From: JAFNGF01 sp964567045
Lineage (GTDB): Bacteria > Planctomycetota > Phycisphaerae > Sedimentisphaerales > Anaerobacaceae
Reading direction: 5' to 3'
DNA: 21,943 nt
Assembly (NCBI GenBank): GCA_964567045.1
Contig: CAZMLE010000064.1
Span: 1-21,943, forward strand
The notes under the pieces were generated by a model that worked only from the letters and a program-made list of their open reading frames with translations, did not search any database and was not told the origin of the DNA. Each line of letters starts with the position of its first letter. The first letter of the stretch is position 1. This document shows positions 12,926 through 19,671 of this stretch, one piece after another. The translations under genes and the position numbers were made by a program.

Positions 12926-13403
12926 TGGTACAGGGCCGTTAGGCCAAGGCCCCATGACAGGAAGAGGCCAGGGATTTTGTGTTTTGAAAGAATCGCAAAG
13001 CAACCCTGACCAAATAGTAGGATTTGCAGGGATTGATGGTAAACCTATTAAGGCAGTAGATAAGAGTGAGTTTCCTGGAAAGGAGGTGATTGATATGCCA
13101 CGTGGAGATGGAACAGGTCCTGCTGGGATGGGACCAATGACAGGTAGGGCTGCCGGTTTCTGTGCTGGTTACCCGGTACCGGGTTACATGAATCCGGTTG
13201 GAGCAAGGGGCCTTGTTTCTGTTGCTGGCGTGCCGACAGTCGTACCTTATGGTGCAGGTTTATATGGTTATGGGGCCGGCTATGGTGTGCCTTATGCTGG
13301 CTGGGTCAATCCGTGGATTCGTAGAGGTTTTGGTTTCGGCCGAGGTTTCGGCCGAGGTCGTGGGTGGGGCCGCGGCAGAGGCGGATTTGGTTATTGGTGG
13401 TAG
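12912..13403 (+). CDS. DUF5320-type Gly-rich protein, two family units in one frame
   Basis: The frame from the ATG at 12912 (after GGAGAAAGAG) holds two DUF5320-type N-termini. Residues 1-23 read MPGFDGTGPLGQGPMTGRGQ-GFC, and a second, MPRGDGTGPAGMGPMTGR, starts at residue 62. No stop separates them, giving a 163-residue read-through product. DUF5320 proteins are small, function unknown, and often lie beside NifX/Mrp/MinD-type genes in anaerobes. The C-terminus is Gly/Arg/Tyr-rich (RGFGFGRGFGRGRGWGRGRG, then FGYWW), with a tandem 12-base DNA repeat near 13332-13355. A very strong internal start at 13095 (next entry) suggests two separate proteins are also made. Confidence 0.7.
   Translation: MPGFDGTGPLGQGPMTGRGQGFCVLKESQSNPDQIVGFAGIDGKPIKAVDKSEFPGKEVIDMPRGDGTGPAGMGPMTGRAAGFCAGYPVPGYMNPVGARGLVSVAGVPTVVPYGAGLYGYGAGYGVPYAGWVNPWIRRGFGFGRGFGRGRGWGRGRGGFGYWW
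13095..13403 (+). CDS. DUF5320-type protein from a strong internal start
   Basis: The ATG at 13095 follows AAAGGAGGTGAT, an essentially perfect match to the end of 16S rRNA, at ideal spacing. It would give a free 102-residue protein with the family start MPRGDGTGPAGMGPMTGR and one Cys in AAGFCAGY. Its first 53 bases are identical to those of the third family member at 14717, so it was once clearly an independent gene. Most likely the stop of the upstream gene was lost. In the longer reading, the ribosome site is translated as GKEVID. Confidence 0.75.
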   Translation: MPRGDGTGPAGMGPMTGRAAGFCAGYPVPGYMNPVGARGLVSVAGVPTVVPYGAGLYGYGAGYGVPYAGWVNPWIRRGFGFGRGFGRGRGWGRGRGGFGYWW

Positions 13404-13441
13404 ATTCGAATTAGCAATTAATTGCAGAAAGGATGGATATT

Positions 13442-13609
13442 ATGCCTAATCAAGGTCAAGGAAGAGGCAGGATGGGTGGACCATTTGCCGCAGGGCCGGG
13501 CGGAAATTGCGTTTGCCCGAAATGCGGAGCAACGGTCCCTCATGTTGCCGGACAACCTTGTAATCAAAGAGATTGTCCAAAGTGTGGTACAAAAATGACA
13601 AGACAATAG
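13442..13609 (+). CDS. Small four-cysteine (rubredoxin/zinc-ribbon-like) protein, 55 aa
   Basis: A short gene behind GAAAGGAT, starting MPNQGQGRGRMGGPFAAGPG and continuing with C23-x-C25-PKC28, C40 and C45-PKC48. The CPKCG pairs at 25-29 and 45-49 make a knuckle arrangement that should bind one zinc or iron. The Gly/Arg-rich head resembles the DUF5320 proteins beside it, so it is probably part of the same set. Related short proteins with paired CPKCG are, to my knowledge, common next to DUF5320 genes in anaerobes. Function unknown. Confidence 0.75.
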   Translation: MPNQGQGRGRMGGPFAAGPGGNCVCPKCGATVPHVAGQPCNQRDCPKCGTKMTRQ

Positions 13610-13648
13610 GCAACAAATAGTAGATTCGTTACCGCAAAACATAAAAAA

Positions 13649-13890
13649 ACTGTCATTCTGAGCGAAACGAACTGGAACGGTGTTTCGCACAAGGCTTAAT
13701 AACTCAAACTGACCGATTTTGCCGTTATGCTGAGCCGCAAGGCGAAGCATCTGGTCTTTGCATTGAGAATCGCCTTCGATTCGAGGCCCAGATTCTTCGC
13801 TACGCTTAGAATGACAGTCTGTTGTATGTTGTTTACAAGAAAGAACTTATAGTTATCGCTGGCCTAAGATCGGTCAGTTTGAGTTAATAA
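13649..13890. repeat. Structured repeat with interleaved inverted repeats
   Basis: Two long inverted repeats interleave. The first pairs 13649-13664 with 13803-13818 (ACTGTCATTCTGAGCG, 15 of 16). The second pairs 13696-13717 with 13869-13890 (21 of 22). Inside are three local hairpins: GCGAAAC/GTTTCGC (13662-13688), ATGCT-GA-GCC-GCAA-GGC-GA-AGCAT (13727-13750, a GNRA tetraloop under tandem GA pairs), and GAATCG-CCTT-CGATTC (13767-13782). The GTCATTCTGAGC and GAATGACA ends are typical of a widespread interspersed repeat. No ORF is convincing here. Confidence 0.7.
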
Positions 13891-13910
13891 CATCAAGAAG
13901 GATTAGATCA

Positions 13911-14636
13911 ATGCACGCAACGATACAGAAACCATTAGAAGAAATCCTTAAAAATATTAAAGAGGGAGAAAAAATCTTTATTGTTGGCTGTGGAACTTGC
14001 GCTGAAAAATGCAAATCAGGAGGAGAACAACAATGTAAAGACATGAAAACGTCTCTGGAAAGAAAAAATGCACAAGTTACAGGATATGGAGCCACAGATT
14101 CTGGCAAATCTCTCTGTAAACTTTCTCTTGCAAAAGAATTACTCAATGTAAGACATAAGAAACAAACAGAAGAAGCTGATTCGTTTCTGGTCCTGGCTTG
14201 TGGCCAGGGAGTTCACACTGTAATAGATGCAACTAATGGTGGCTTGGTTCACCCTGGTTGTGACACTATTTTTGGAGGAGAGACGGTTACAGATAACTTC
14301 ATAACAGAATTTTGCTCACTATGTGGAGAATGTATTATAGAGATAACAGGTGGACTGTGTCCACTAACTCTTTGTTCAAAAGGGCTTCTAAATGGACCTT
14401 GCGGTGGAGCAAAAAATGGAAAATGTGAAGTAGACAGGGAACAGGACTGTGGATGGCAATTGATATATGAACGGCTTAAGTCAATAGACAGATTAGATTC
14501 AATGTATAATTATCAACCTCCAAAAGATTATTCAAAATGGAGTAAACCAAGAAATTTATCATTAAAAAATAGGCATGCAGAGTTTAAATCTTTGGCAGGA
14601 GTTCGCAGTATTTCTAACTATGTTGAAGCTGATTGA
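13911..14636 (+). CDS. MetV-like methylenetetrahydrofolate reductase C-terminal (zinc-finger) protein
   Basis: A 241-residue Cys-rich protein of the MTHFR C-terminal family (MetV in acetogens, where it is the iron-sulfur partner of MetF). The N-terminus KPLEEILKNIKEGEKIFIVGCGTC fits. Cysteines at 27, 30, 34, 42, 69, 97 and 117 follow, then 135, 138, 141, 150, 155, 164, 172 and 180, ending in the signature GGLCPLTLCSKGLLNGPCGG. These suit several iron-sulfur or zinc sites. No metF is in the window, so its partner is elsewhere or another protein here. A good AAGGA site precedes the ATG. The gene looks A-richer (AGA, ATA, AAA codons) than its neighbours and lies between a repeat and a duplicated gene, hinting at later arrival. 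Confidence 0.85.
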   Translation: MHATIQKPLEEILKNIKEGEKIFIVGCGTCAEKCKSGGEQQCKDMKTSLERKNAQVTGYGATDSGKSLCKLSLAKELLNVRHKKQTEEADSFLVLACGQGVHTVIDATNGGLVHPGCDTIFGGETVTDNFITEFCSLCGECIIEITGGLCPLTLCSKGLLNGPCGGAKNGKCEVDREQDCGWQLIYERLKSIDRLDSMYNYQPPKDYSKWSKPRNLSLKNRHAEFKSLAGVRSISNYVEAD

Positions 14637-14660
14637 GAAACCACAGAGAACAAGAAGCAA

Positions 14661-14696
14661 TTAGCTTAATACAAAAAAATCAAAGCTAACTTTTTT
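14661..14696 (+). terminator. Weak Rho-independent terminator after the MetV-like gene
   Basis: TTAGCTT (14661-14667) pairs with AAGCTAA (14683-14689) over a 15-base loop, followed by C and T6 (14691-14696). The stem is AT-rich, so read-through into the next DUF5320 gene is likely. Confidence 0.4.
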
Positions 14697-14716
14697 ACGC
14701 AGAAAGGAGAATTATT

Positions 14717-15097
14717 ATGCCACGTGGAGATGGAACAGGTCCTGCTGGGATGGGACCAATGACAGGTAGAGCTGCTGGTTTTTGTGCGGATTACCCGGTA
14801 CCTGGTTATGCCAATCCTGTTGGAGGACGCAGTTACTGGGGCTGGGGTCGAGGTCGAGGCGGCGGCAGGGGCCGAGGATTTGGATGTGGTTTCGGCTGGG
14901 CAAGAGCAGGTTTCAGTTATCCAGCCTGGGGGCCGGCTGTGGCGCATTATCCGTTTTATCCCGCCCCGGTTGCCCCAACAGTAGCACCGGAACAAGAACT
15001 GGCCAGCCTGAAGGAGCAAGCCCAGTATTTCCAGGAAGCATTTGATGAGATTAACAAACGCATTGAAGAGTTAGAAAAAGCAAAGCAGGAAAAATAA
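14717..15097 (+). CDS. DUF5320-type protein with C-terminal coiled coil
   Basis: A 126-residue DUF5320 protein behind AAAGGAGAA. The conserved head MPRGDGTGPAGMGPMTGR is followed by AAGFC and a Gly/Arg/Trp-rich middle (WGWGRGRGGGRGRGFG), then a Pro/Tyr-rich linker and a 40-residue charged helix from about 88 (EQELASLKEQAQYFQEAFDE...) that should form a coiled coil. That helix is the family's usual C-terminus and is missing in the 13095-13403 copy, which instead ends in FGYWW. The first 53 bases equal those at 13095, showing recent duplication or conversion. Function unknown; the helix suggests oligomerisation. Confidence 0.8.
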   Translation: MPRGDGTGPAGMGPMTGRAAGFCADYPVPGYANPVGGRSYWGWGRGRGGGRGRGFGCGFGWARAGFSYPAWGPAVAHYPFYPAPVAPTVAPEQELASLKEQAQYFQEAFDEINKRIEELEKAKQEK

Positions 15098-15160
15098 AAC
15101 AGGGTCAAGGAAGACCTTTCATATTGACTGCTAAGCTCCTGACTAAAACAGGTATAGCTT

Positions 15161-15595
15161 ATGGAAGTCTTGGTTAAATACGACAACGGTTACCGTTTCA
15201 CGGCAACCTGCAAAGGATACACCGTAACCACCGGCCATGGTGACGATGGGAACAAGGAGCGGGATGGGATGTGGCCTGCTCAACTATTCTCGGCTTCTAT
15301 TGGGATGTGCATTGGCGGTTATGTTGCCGAATACTGCAAAAAGCAAGGCATTAATTATGAGGATATGACAATTGAGCTATCTCGTCGAATAGAACGTTAC
15401 TCATCCGATACTACCTCGTCCGGAACTGAACTATCGCGTACCACCAGAATCGATGCCAAAATCCGCCTCAGTGCAAAGCTGTCCGAAGAGCAGCAGCGAG
15501 GCATTCTGGAAGCGGCTGACAAGTGCCATATAACCGGCAGTATCAGAGAAGGAATGCAAATTGTCTGTTCTCTGGCTGGAGCTAAGGATGAATGA
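15161..15595 (+). CDS. OsmC-family protein
   Basis: A 144-residue OsmC/Ohr-fold protein. Members often reduce organic hydroperoxides through two cysteines. Two candidates are present at family positions: C50 in FSASIGMC (start of the long central helix) and C122 in ADKCHITGSI. The N-terminal strands (VKYDNGYRFTATCKGY) and the C-terminal GMQIVCSL fit the fold. Additional cysteines at 17, 59 and 136 are unusual. In this locus it could protect or deliver sulfur for metalloclusters, but that is inference from position. The start ATG has only a weak AGG ribosome site. Confidence 0.85.
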   Translation: MEVLVKYDNGYRFTATCKGYTVTTGHGDDGNKERDGMWPAQLFSASIGMCIGGYVAEYCKKQGINYEDMTIELSRRIERYSSDTTSSGTELSRTTRIDAKIRLSAKLSEEQQRGILEAADKCHITGSIREGMQIVCSLAGAKDE

Positions 15596-15662
15596 TTTTG
15601 GCCGGAGACCCGTTGTTGTAAATTTAGAGCAAGATTTAAGAACTTGATAAGGAGGCTGGAAA

Positions 15663-15869
15663 ATGCCCATGTTTGAATATAAGTGCCGAAAATGCGGGGA
15701 CATAATGGAATTTCTCGAAAGAAGCAGTAGCAGCCGTAAACATGTCTGCCAACGTTGCAAAAGCTCAGATTTGCAGAGGCTGTTCTCAAGTTTCTCCGTT
15801 GGACGGGCTAATAACTTATCGCCACGGGGCAATGAATCCTGTCCAACGGGGACGTGTCCTCTCTCTTAG
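15663..15869 (+). CDS. FmdB-family zinc ribbon protein
   Basis: A 68-residue FmdB-type zinc ribbon, a family first noted near formylmethanofuran dehydrogenase genes as a putative regulator. The signature MPMFEYKCRKCG with C8-x-x-C11 and the second knuckle C29-x-x-C32 in CQRCKS are complete. The tail ends with CPTGTCPLS, a further Cys pair. Strong AAGGAGG ribosome site. The next gene's ATG is 15 bases after the stop. Confidence 0.85.
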   Translation: MPMFEYKCRKCGDIMEFLERSSSSRKHVCQRCKSSDLQRLFSSFSVGRANNLSPRGNESCPTGTCPLS

Positions 15870-15883
15870 AAGAAAGGATTTTT

Positions 15884-16252
15884 ATGAAAATTGCAGTTAC
15901 GTCCACCGGAAAAACACTGGATTCACAAGTTGACCAGCGATTCGGAAGAGCAGCATACTTTCTTGTCGTTGATACCGAGACAATGAATTTCGAGGTGATT
16001 GAGAACAGTAATGCTGCTGCGGCCAGCGGGGCTGGGATCAACTCCGCAAAAGTTGTGATTGATTCCGGCGCCGAAGCCGTCCTAACCGGCAATTGCGGTC
16101 CGAATGCCGAACGAACCTTAACTGCTGCTGGTATTAAACTATATACCGGTGTATCAGGGAAGGTCTCCGAGGCGGTCGAGCTTTTCAAAACCGGAAAATT
16201 AACCAAGGGCACAGAACCGAATGTACAAACTCATTTTGGTAAAGATAAATAA
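15884..16252 (+). CDS. NifX/NifB-type dinitrogenase cofactor-binding-family protein (orange-protein-like), copy 1
   Basis: A 122-residue single-domain protein of the NifX/NafY/NifB C-terminal family, which binds Fe-Mo precursor clusters or, in orange protein, a Mo-Cu-S cluster. The pattern MKIAVTSTGKTLDSQVDQRFGRAAYFLVVD at the N-terminus and the GGGI-like AGINSAKVVIDSGAEAVLTGNCGPNA loop are typical. A single Cys sits in GNCGPNA. I chose the ATG at 15884, after AGAAAGGA; a longer frame from 15854 overlaps fmdB. A second member is at 20446. Confidence 0.88.
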   Translation: MKIAVTSTGKTLDSQVDQRFGRAAYFLVVDTETMNFEVIENSNAAAASGAGINSAKVVIDSGAEAVLTGNCGPNAERTLTAAGIKLYTGVSGKVSEAVELFKTGKLTKGTEPNVQTHFGKDK

Positions 16253-16272
16253 TCCTTTCAAGAAGCTATCAA

Positions 16273-16872
16273 GTGACAAAAAACCGGTCGATTCAGTGTG
16301 CAAAATGCAATGTTACGCAATGCCTTAATGGCAAGGATTGCTTCGAAAAAGCAAACAACCACAAAAAACTTTACAAAGATGCCGATATCAAAAAATTATA
16401 CGAGACAGCGGCAGCTATCGAGGCAAAACACTATAACAAAGAAACGCGTTTGGGCGAGATAATACTATTTGCCAAAGAACTACGATTCCAAAAAATCGGT
16501 CTGGCCTTTTGCATAGGCTTGGCTGAAGAAGCAAAGATTATTGACCGCATTCTTTCCCGCCATTTCGAGGTTGTCTCGGTATGCTGCAAGGCCTGTGGAA
16601 TCGACAAAAAGCAAATGGGACTACAACAGATAAACCCGGACAAAAATGAAATAGCCTGCAACCCCGCAGGCCAGGCCAACTTGTTAAACCACGCCAAAAC
16701 AAACTTTAATATACTGTGTGGCTTATGCCTCGGACACGATATGATTTTTACAATGGTTTCAAAAGCTCCCGTAACCACACTTATCGTAAAAGACCGCCTC
16801 CTGGCACATAATCCTGCCGGAGCCCTTTACAGTAAATACATAAGGAACAAAATGCTCGCGGATGACAAATAA
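16273..16872 (+). CDS. DUF1847 Cys-rich putative metal-binding protein
   Basis: A 199-residue DUF1847 protein. Cysteines lie at 9, 12, 17 and 23 (CAKCNVTQC and GKDC), then 80, 104, 105, 108 (VCCKACG), 129, and 149 and 152 (CGLC). The ACNPAGQANLLN and LCGLCLGHDMIF blocks are the family signature. The number and spacing suggest bound iron-sulfur clusters or zinc. Function unknown. The start is a GTG at 16273, and the gene is followed 15 bases later by the first ferredoxin-MinD ATPase. Its position between a NifX-like protein and that ATPase suggests a redox or cluster-transfer role. Confidence 0.82.
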   Translation: MTKNRSIQCAKCNVTQCLNGKDCFEKANNHKKLYKDADIKKLYETAAAIEAKHYNKETRLGEIILFAKELRFQKIGLAFCIGLAEEAKIIDRILSRHFEVVSVCCKACGIDKKQMGLQQINPDKNEIACNPAGQANLLNHAKTNFNILCGLCLGHDMIFTMVSKAPVTTLIVKDRLLAHNPAGALYSKYIRNKMLADDK

Positions 16873-16887
16873 AAGGAACGCCTAAGA

Positions 16888-17781
16888 ATGAAAACAGGCA
16901 ACCTTGTCGTTGCTATAGCCAGCGGAAAAGGCGGCACAGGAAAGACAACAATCGCTACCAACCTTGCTTATGCAGCATCTACTTTAGCTCGAACGGTTCA
17001 GTACCTTGACTGCGATGTTGAGGAGCCTAACGGCCATATATTCTTAAAGCCGCAAATAAATCGCAGTCAGGATGTTACCATAGATGTGCCACAGGTTGAT
17101 ATTGAAAAATGCACCGCCTGCGGCAAATGTGGAGAGATTTGCCAATACGGCGCTATCATCTGCATAAAAGAACATGTGCTGACCTTTGAGCAGCTTTGCC
17201 ACTCCTGCGGCGGCTGTATTCGCATCTGCCCTGTCGGTGCGATAAAGGCAAAACCGCTAAAAATTGGTGACATTGAGTTTGGCAAGGCAGGTGGTATTGA
17301 TTTTGTCAGCGGCAGATTACAGATAGGTAATGTCAGAACGCCGGCACTGATAAAAGAAGTGAAAAAGCAAATAAAACAGGATTGCGTAACCATACTTGAT
17401 GTTCCACCTGGGACATCCTGTCCCGTAGTCGAAGCGGTTAAAGGCGTAGATTTGGTTCTGCTTGTTACCGAACCGACTCCATTTGGCTTAAACGATTTGA
17501 AATTAGCTGTAGAATTGACCCGCGAGATGAATTTGCCTTTTGCTGTTATTATCAACCGCTACGGCATTGGTAATGAAGAAGTGGAAAAATACTGCCGGGT
17601 AGAAAATATAGATGTCATTATGAAGCTGCCGGACGACAGGCGCGTAGCCGAGGCATATTCATCCGGCAAAATGATTATGGCTGTATTAGATAAATACAAA
17701 GAGCATTTTTTAATACTTTATGACTATTTAGAGGGCGTAAAGGAAAAGCTCGATGATGAAAGACGATTACGAATTCGGTGA
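16888..17781 (+). CDS. MinD-type P-loop ATPase with inserted 2[4Fe-4S] ferredoxin, copy 1 (Orp-type)
   Basis: A 297-residue MinD/Mrp-family ATPase. It has the deviant Walker A GKGGTGKTT at 13-21, the signature DCDVEEPN at 41-48 and Walker B in VTILDVPPGTSCP. Inserted after the first part are two [4Fe-4S] motifs: C75, C78, C81, C85 (CTACGKCGEIC) and C104, C107, C110, C114 (CHSCGGCIRIC). This architecture is characteristic of the two paired ATPases in the orange protein (Orp) operons of sulfate reducers and related anaerobes. It probably uses ATP and electrons to build or load a metal cluster. The J-domain gene starts 29 bases before its stop, so the two are coupled. Confidence 0.9.
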   Translation: MKTGNLVVAIASGKGGTGKTTIATNLAYAASTLARTVQYLDCDVEEPNGHIFLKPQINRSQDVTIDVPQVDIEKCTACGKCGEICQYGAIICIKEHVLTFEQLCHSCGGCIRICPVGAIKAKPLKIGDIEFGKAGGIDFVSGRLQIGNVRTPALIKEVKKQIKQDCVTILDVPPGTSCPVVEAVKGVDLVLLVTEPTPFGLNDLKLAVELTREMNLPFAVIINRYGIGNEEVEKYCRVENIDVIMKLPDDRRVAEAYSSGKMIMAVLDKYKEHFLILYDYLEGVKEKLDDERRLRIR

Positions 17782-18103
17782 AAGAATAAATCGTGACTTG
17801 GAAGCTCGTCGGGCAGCACGAAAAATTCTTGGAGTCGAAGAGCTTGCAAGCCAAGAGCAACTAAAAAAAGCTTACCGACGGGTGTGCCTGAAGTATCATC
17901 CTGATCATAATCCCAATGATGAGGATGCGCACAAGAAATTCTTGCTGGTAAAGTGCGCCTACGGACTTTTGGCCAAAGACCAACCCTGCGATATGCTATT
18001 GGAGGAAATTCGAACTTGGCCTGGCGTCCCTGAGGATAATAAATATAAACTTGATAATCTCTGGGGATACTTTCTGTGGTGGCGTGAAAAGTTTTTTGAT
18101 TAA
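17753..18103 (+). CDS. Small J-domain (DnaJ-like) protein
   Basis: A 116-residue protein that is little more than a J domain: ARKILGVEELASQEQLKKAYRRV, then KYHPDHN with the HPD motif at 49-51, then the third helix and a Trp-rich tail. There is no G/F region, zinc finger or substrate domain. J proteins stimulate an Hsp70; HscB with HscA does this in Fe-S transfer from IscU. A cluster-transfer co-chaperone for the scaffold at 20800 is an appealing inference. It begins within the preceding ATPase gene, with AAGGAAAAG upstream of a double ATG. Confidence 0.85.
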   Translation: MMKDDYEFGERINRDLEARRAARKILGVEELASQEQLKKAYRRVCLKYHPDHNPNDEDAHKKFLLVKCAYGLLAKDQPCDMLLEEIRTWPGVPEDNKYKLDNLWGYFLWWREKFFD

Positions 18104-18119
18104 GTATAGAGTTAGCTGT

Positions 18120-18722
18120 ATGGAGAAGTATTTGAAATCCTGCAAAACGGAATTTTGGAAGAAAGTTTTCAAGGCTGAGCTGGACTATATTTTGCAGGAA
18201 CTAAAAGGGGCCAAAAATGTCCTAAGTGTCGGCTGCGGCCCAGCAATTATAGAAGCAGGTTTAGCCGAGCACGGTTTTAATGTTACCGGTCTGGATATTT
18301 CCAAAGAGGCTTTAGGCTGTGCGCCAGACACAGTAAGAACTGTTGCGGGCTCTGCGGAAAATATGGATTTTACGCCATTCTCTTTCGATGCGGTTATTTA
18401 TGTTGCCTCTTTACAGTTTATTGAAAAGTATAAAGAAGCTATAAAAAAGACCGTTCGTGTCCTTAAACCGGGTGGCAAACTTTTTGCTATGTTGCTTAAT
18501 CCACAATCCCAGTTTTTCAAAGAGAAAACCAATAATCCAGCTTCTTACGTCAGCAAGATTAAGGATACAGACTTGAGAGAAATTGAAAGGACAATTGCAG
18601 AATATTTTTCTGTTCAAACCGAATTCTTTTTAGGAATCAAAGGACAGCAGATTCTTAAAAGCCAGCAGCCCGATTTAGCCAGTCTATACGTTATAAAAGG
18701 AAAAAAGAAAAATTCTGTATAA
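18120..18722 (+). CDS. Class I SAM-dependent methyltransferase
   Basis: A 200-residue methyltransferase. Motif I is NVLSVGCGPAIIEAGLAEHG (33-52), the acidic end of strand 2 is TGLDIS at 56-61, motif II/III regions are FDAVIYVASLQFI and VLKPGGKLFAMLL. The substrate is not evident. I used the ATG at 18120, 16 bases after the J-protein stop; an upstream in-frame ATG at 18051 would overlap that gene heavily. Its position between the two ferredoxin ATPases suggests it belongs to the same pathway. Confidence 0.82.
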   Translation: MEKYLKSCKTEFWKKVFKAELDYILQELKGAKNVLSVGCGPAIIEAGLAEHGFNVTGLDISKEALGCAPDTVRTVAGSAENMDFTPFSFDAVIYVASLQFIEKYKEAIKKTVRVLKPGGKLFAMLLNPQSQFFKEKTNNPASYVSKIKDTDLREIERTIAEYFSVQTEFFLGIKGQQILKSQQPDLASLYVIKGKKKNSV

Positions 18723-18735
18723 AGGTAACAGTAAG

Positions 18736-19671
18736 TTGAAGGAAATAGTGGTCATAAGCGGTAAGGGCGGCACTGGAAAAACGAGTATAGTCGCATCATT
18801 CGCTGCACTTGCAAAAAAAGCGGTGCTGGCTGACTGTGATGTGGATGCAGCGGATCTGCATTTGCTGTTAGAGCCGGATATAAAACAGACCTATGACTTT
18901 ATTGGTGGTAAGCGAGCTTCTGTTATTACAGAAAAGTGTATTGGCTGCGGTAGATGTGAACAAGTCTGCAATTTTGACGCTGTCGTGTTCAATGGCCCAG
19001 CCAATGATGTGGTCGAGAAGACATATCGGATTGACCCCATGGCCTGCGAAGGGTGCAAAGTTTGTGTCGAATTCTGCCCGGTCGGTGCAATCGAGTTCAA
19101 AGATGCCGTTAACGGCCAGTGGTTCATATCAGATACCAGATTGGGGCCTCTGGTACACGCACGGCTTAAACCTGGGGGAGAAAATAGTGGTAAATTGGTC
19201 AGTTTGATACGAAAACAAGCCAAACAAATCGCTAATGAGCAAAACAAAGACTTGATTATTGTCGATGGCTCACCTGGCATTGGCTGTCCGGTCATTGCCT
19301 CTATAACTGGAGCAGATCTGGTTCTGGCTGTTACCGAGCCGACCTTCTCAGGCCAGCACGACCTTCATCGAGTGATTGACTTAACTGAGCATTTTAATAT
19401 CCCAACAGCGGTTTGCATTAACAAATATGACATCAATGTCAATATCGCGACAGCTATCGAGACAGAAGCCCAGGCAAGAAATTTGAGATTGGTCGGCAAA
19501 ATCGCTTATGACGTAGAAGTAACAAAAGCCCAGATTGAAGCAAAGAGCATTGTGGAATACTCAAGTGACAGCTTAAAAGACCAGCTAATATCCCTATGGA
19601 AATCAGTAATGGATATGTTGGAGCAGCCGGTAAATATAAGGGAAAAAAATAATGGAAAATATAGAACATAA
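18736..19671 (+). CDS. MinD-type P-loop ATPase with inserted 2[4Fe-4S] ferredoxin, copy 2 (Orp-type)
   Basis: A 311-residue paralogue of the ATPase at 16888. Deviant Walker A GKGGTGKTS lies at 9-17 and DCDVDAADLHLLL at 33-45. Ferredoxin cysteines are C68, C71, C74, C78 and C104, C107, C110, C114, and Walker B is LIIVDGSPGIGCPV. The start is TTG with AAGGTAAC upstream. It ends 20 bases inside the Mrp gene. Two such ATPases together, plus Mrp and a NifX-like protein, reproduce the Orp gene set; they probably form a heterodimer. Confidence 0.9.
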   Translation: MKEIVVISGKGGTGKTSIVASFAALAKKAVLADCDVDAADLHLLLEPDIKQTYDFIGGKRASVITEKCIGCGRCEQVCNFDAVVFNGPANDVVEKTYRIDPMACEGCKVCVEFCPVGAIEFKDAVNGQWFISDTRLGPLVHARLKPGGENSGKLVSLIRKQAKQIANEQNKDLIIVDGSPGIGCPVIASITGADLVLAVTEPTFSGQHDLHRVIDLTEHFNIPTAVCINKYDINVNIATAIETEAQARNLRLVGKIAYDVEVTKAQIEAKSIVEYSSDSLKDQLISLWKSVMDMLEQPVNIREKNNGKYRT

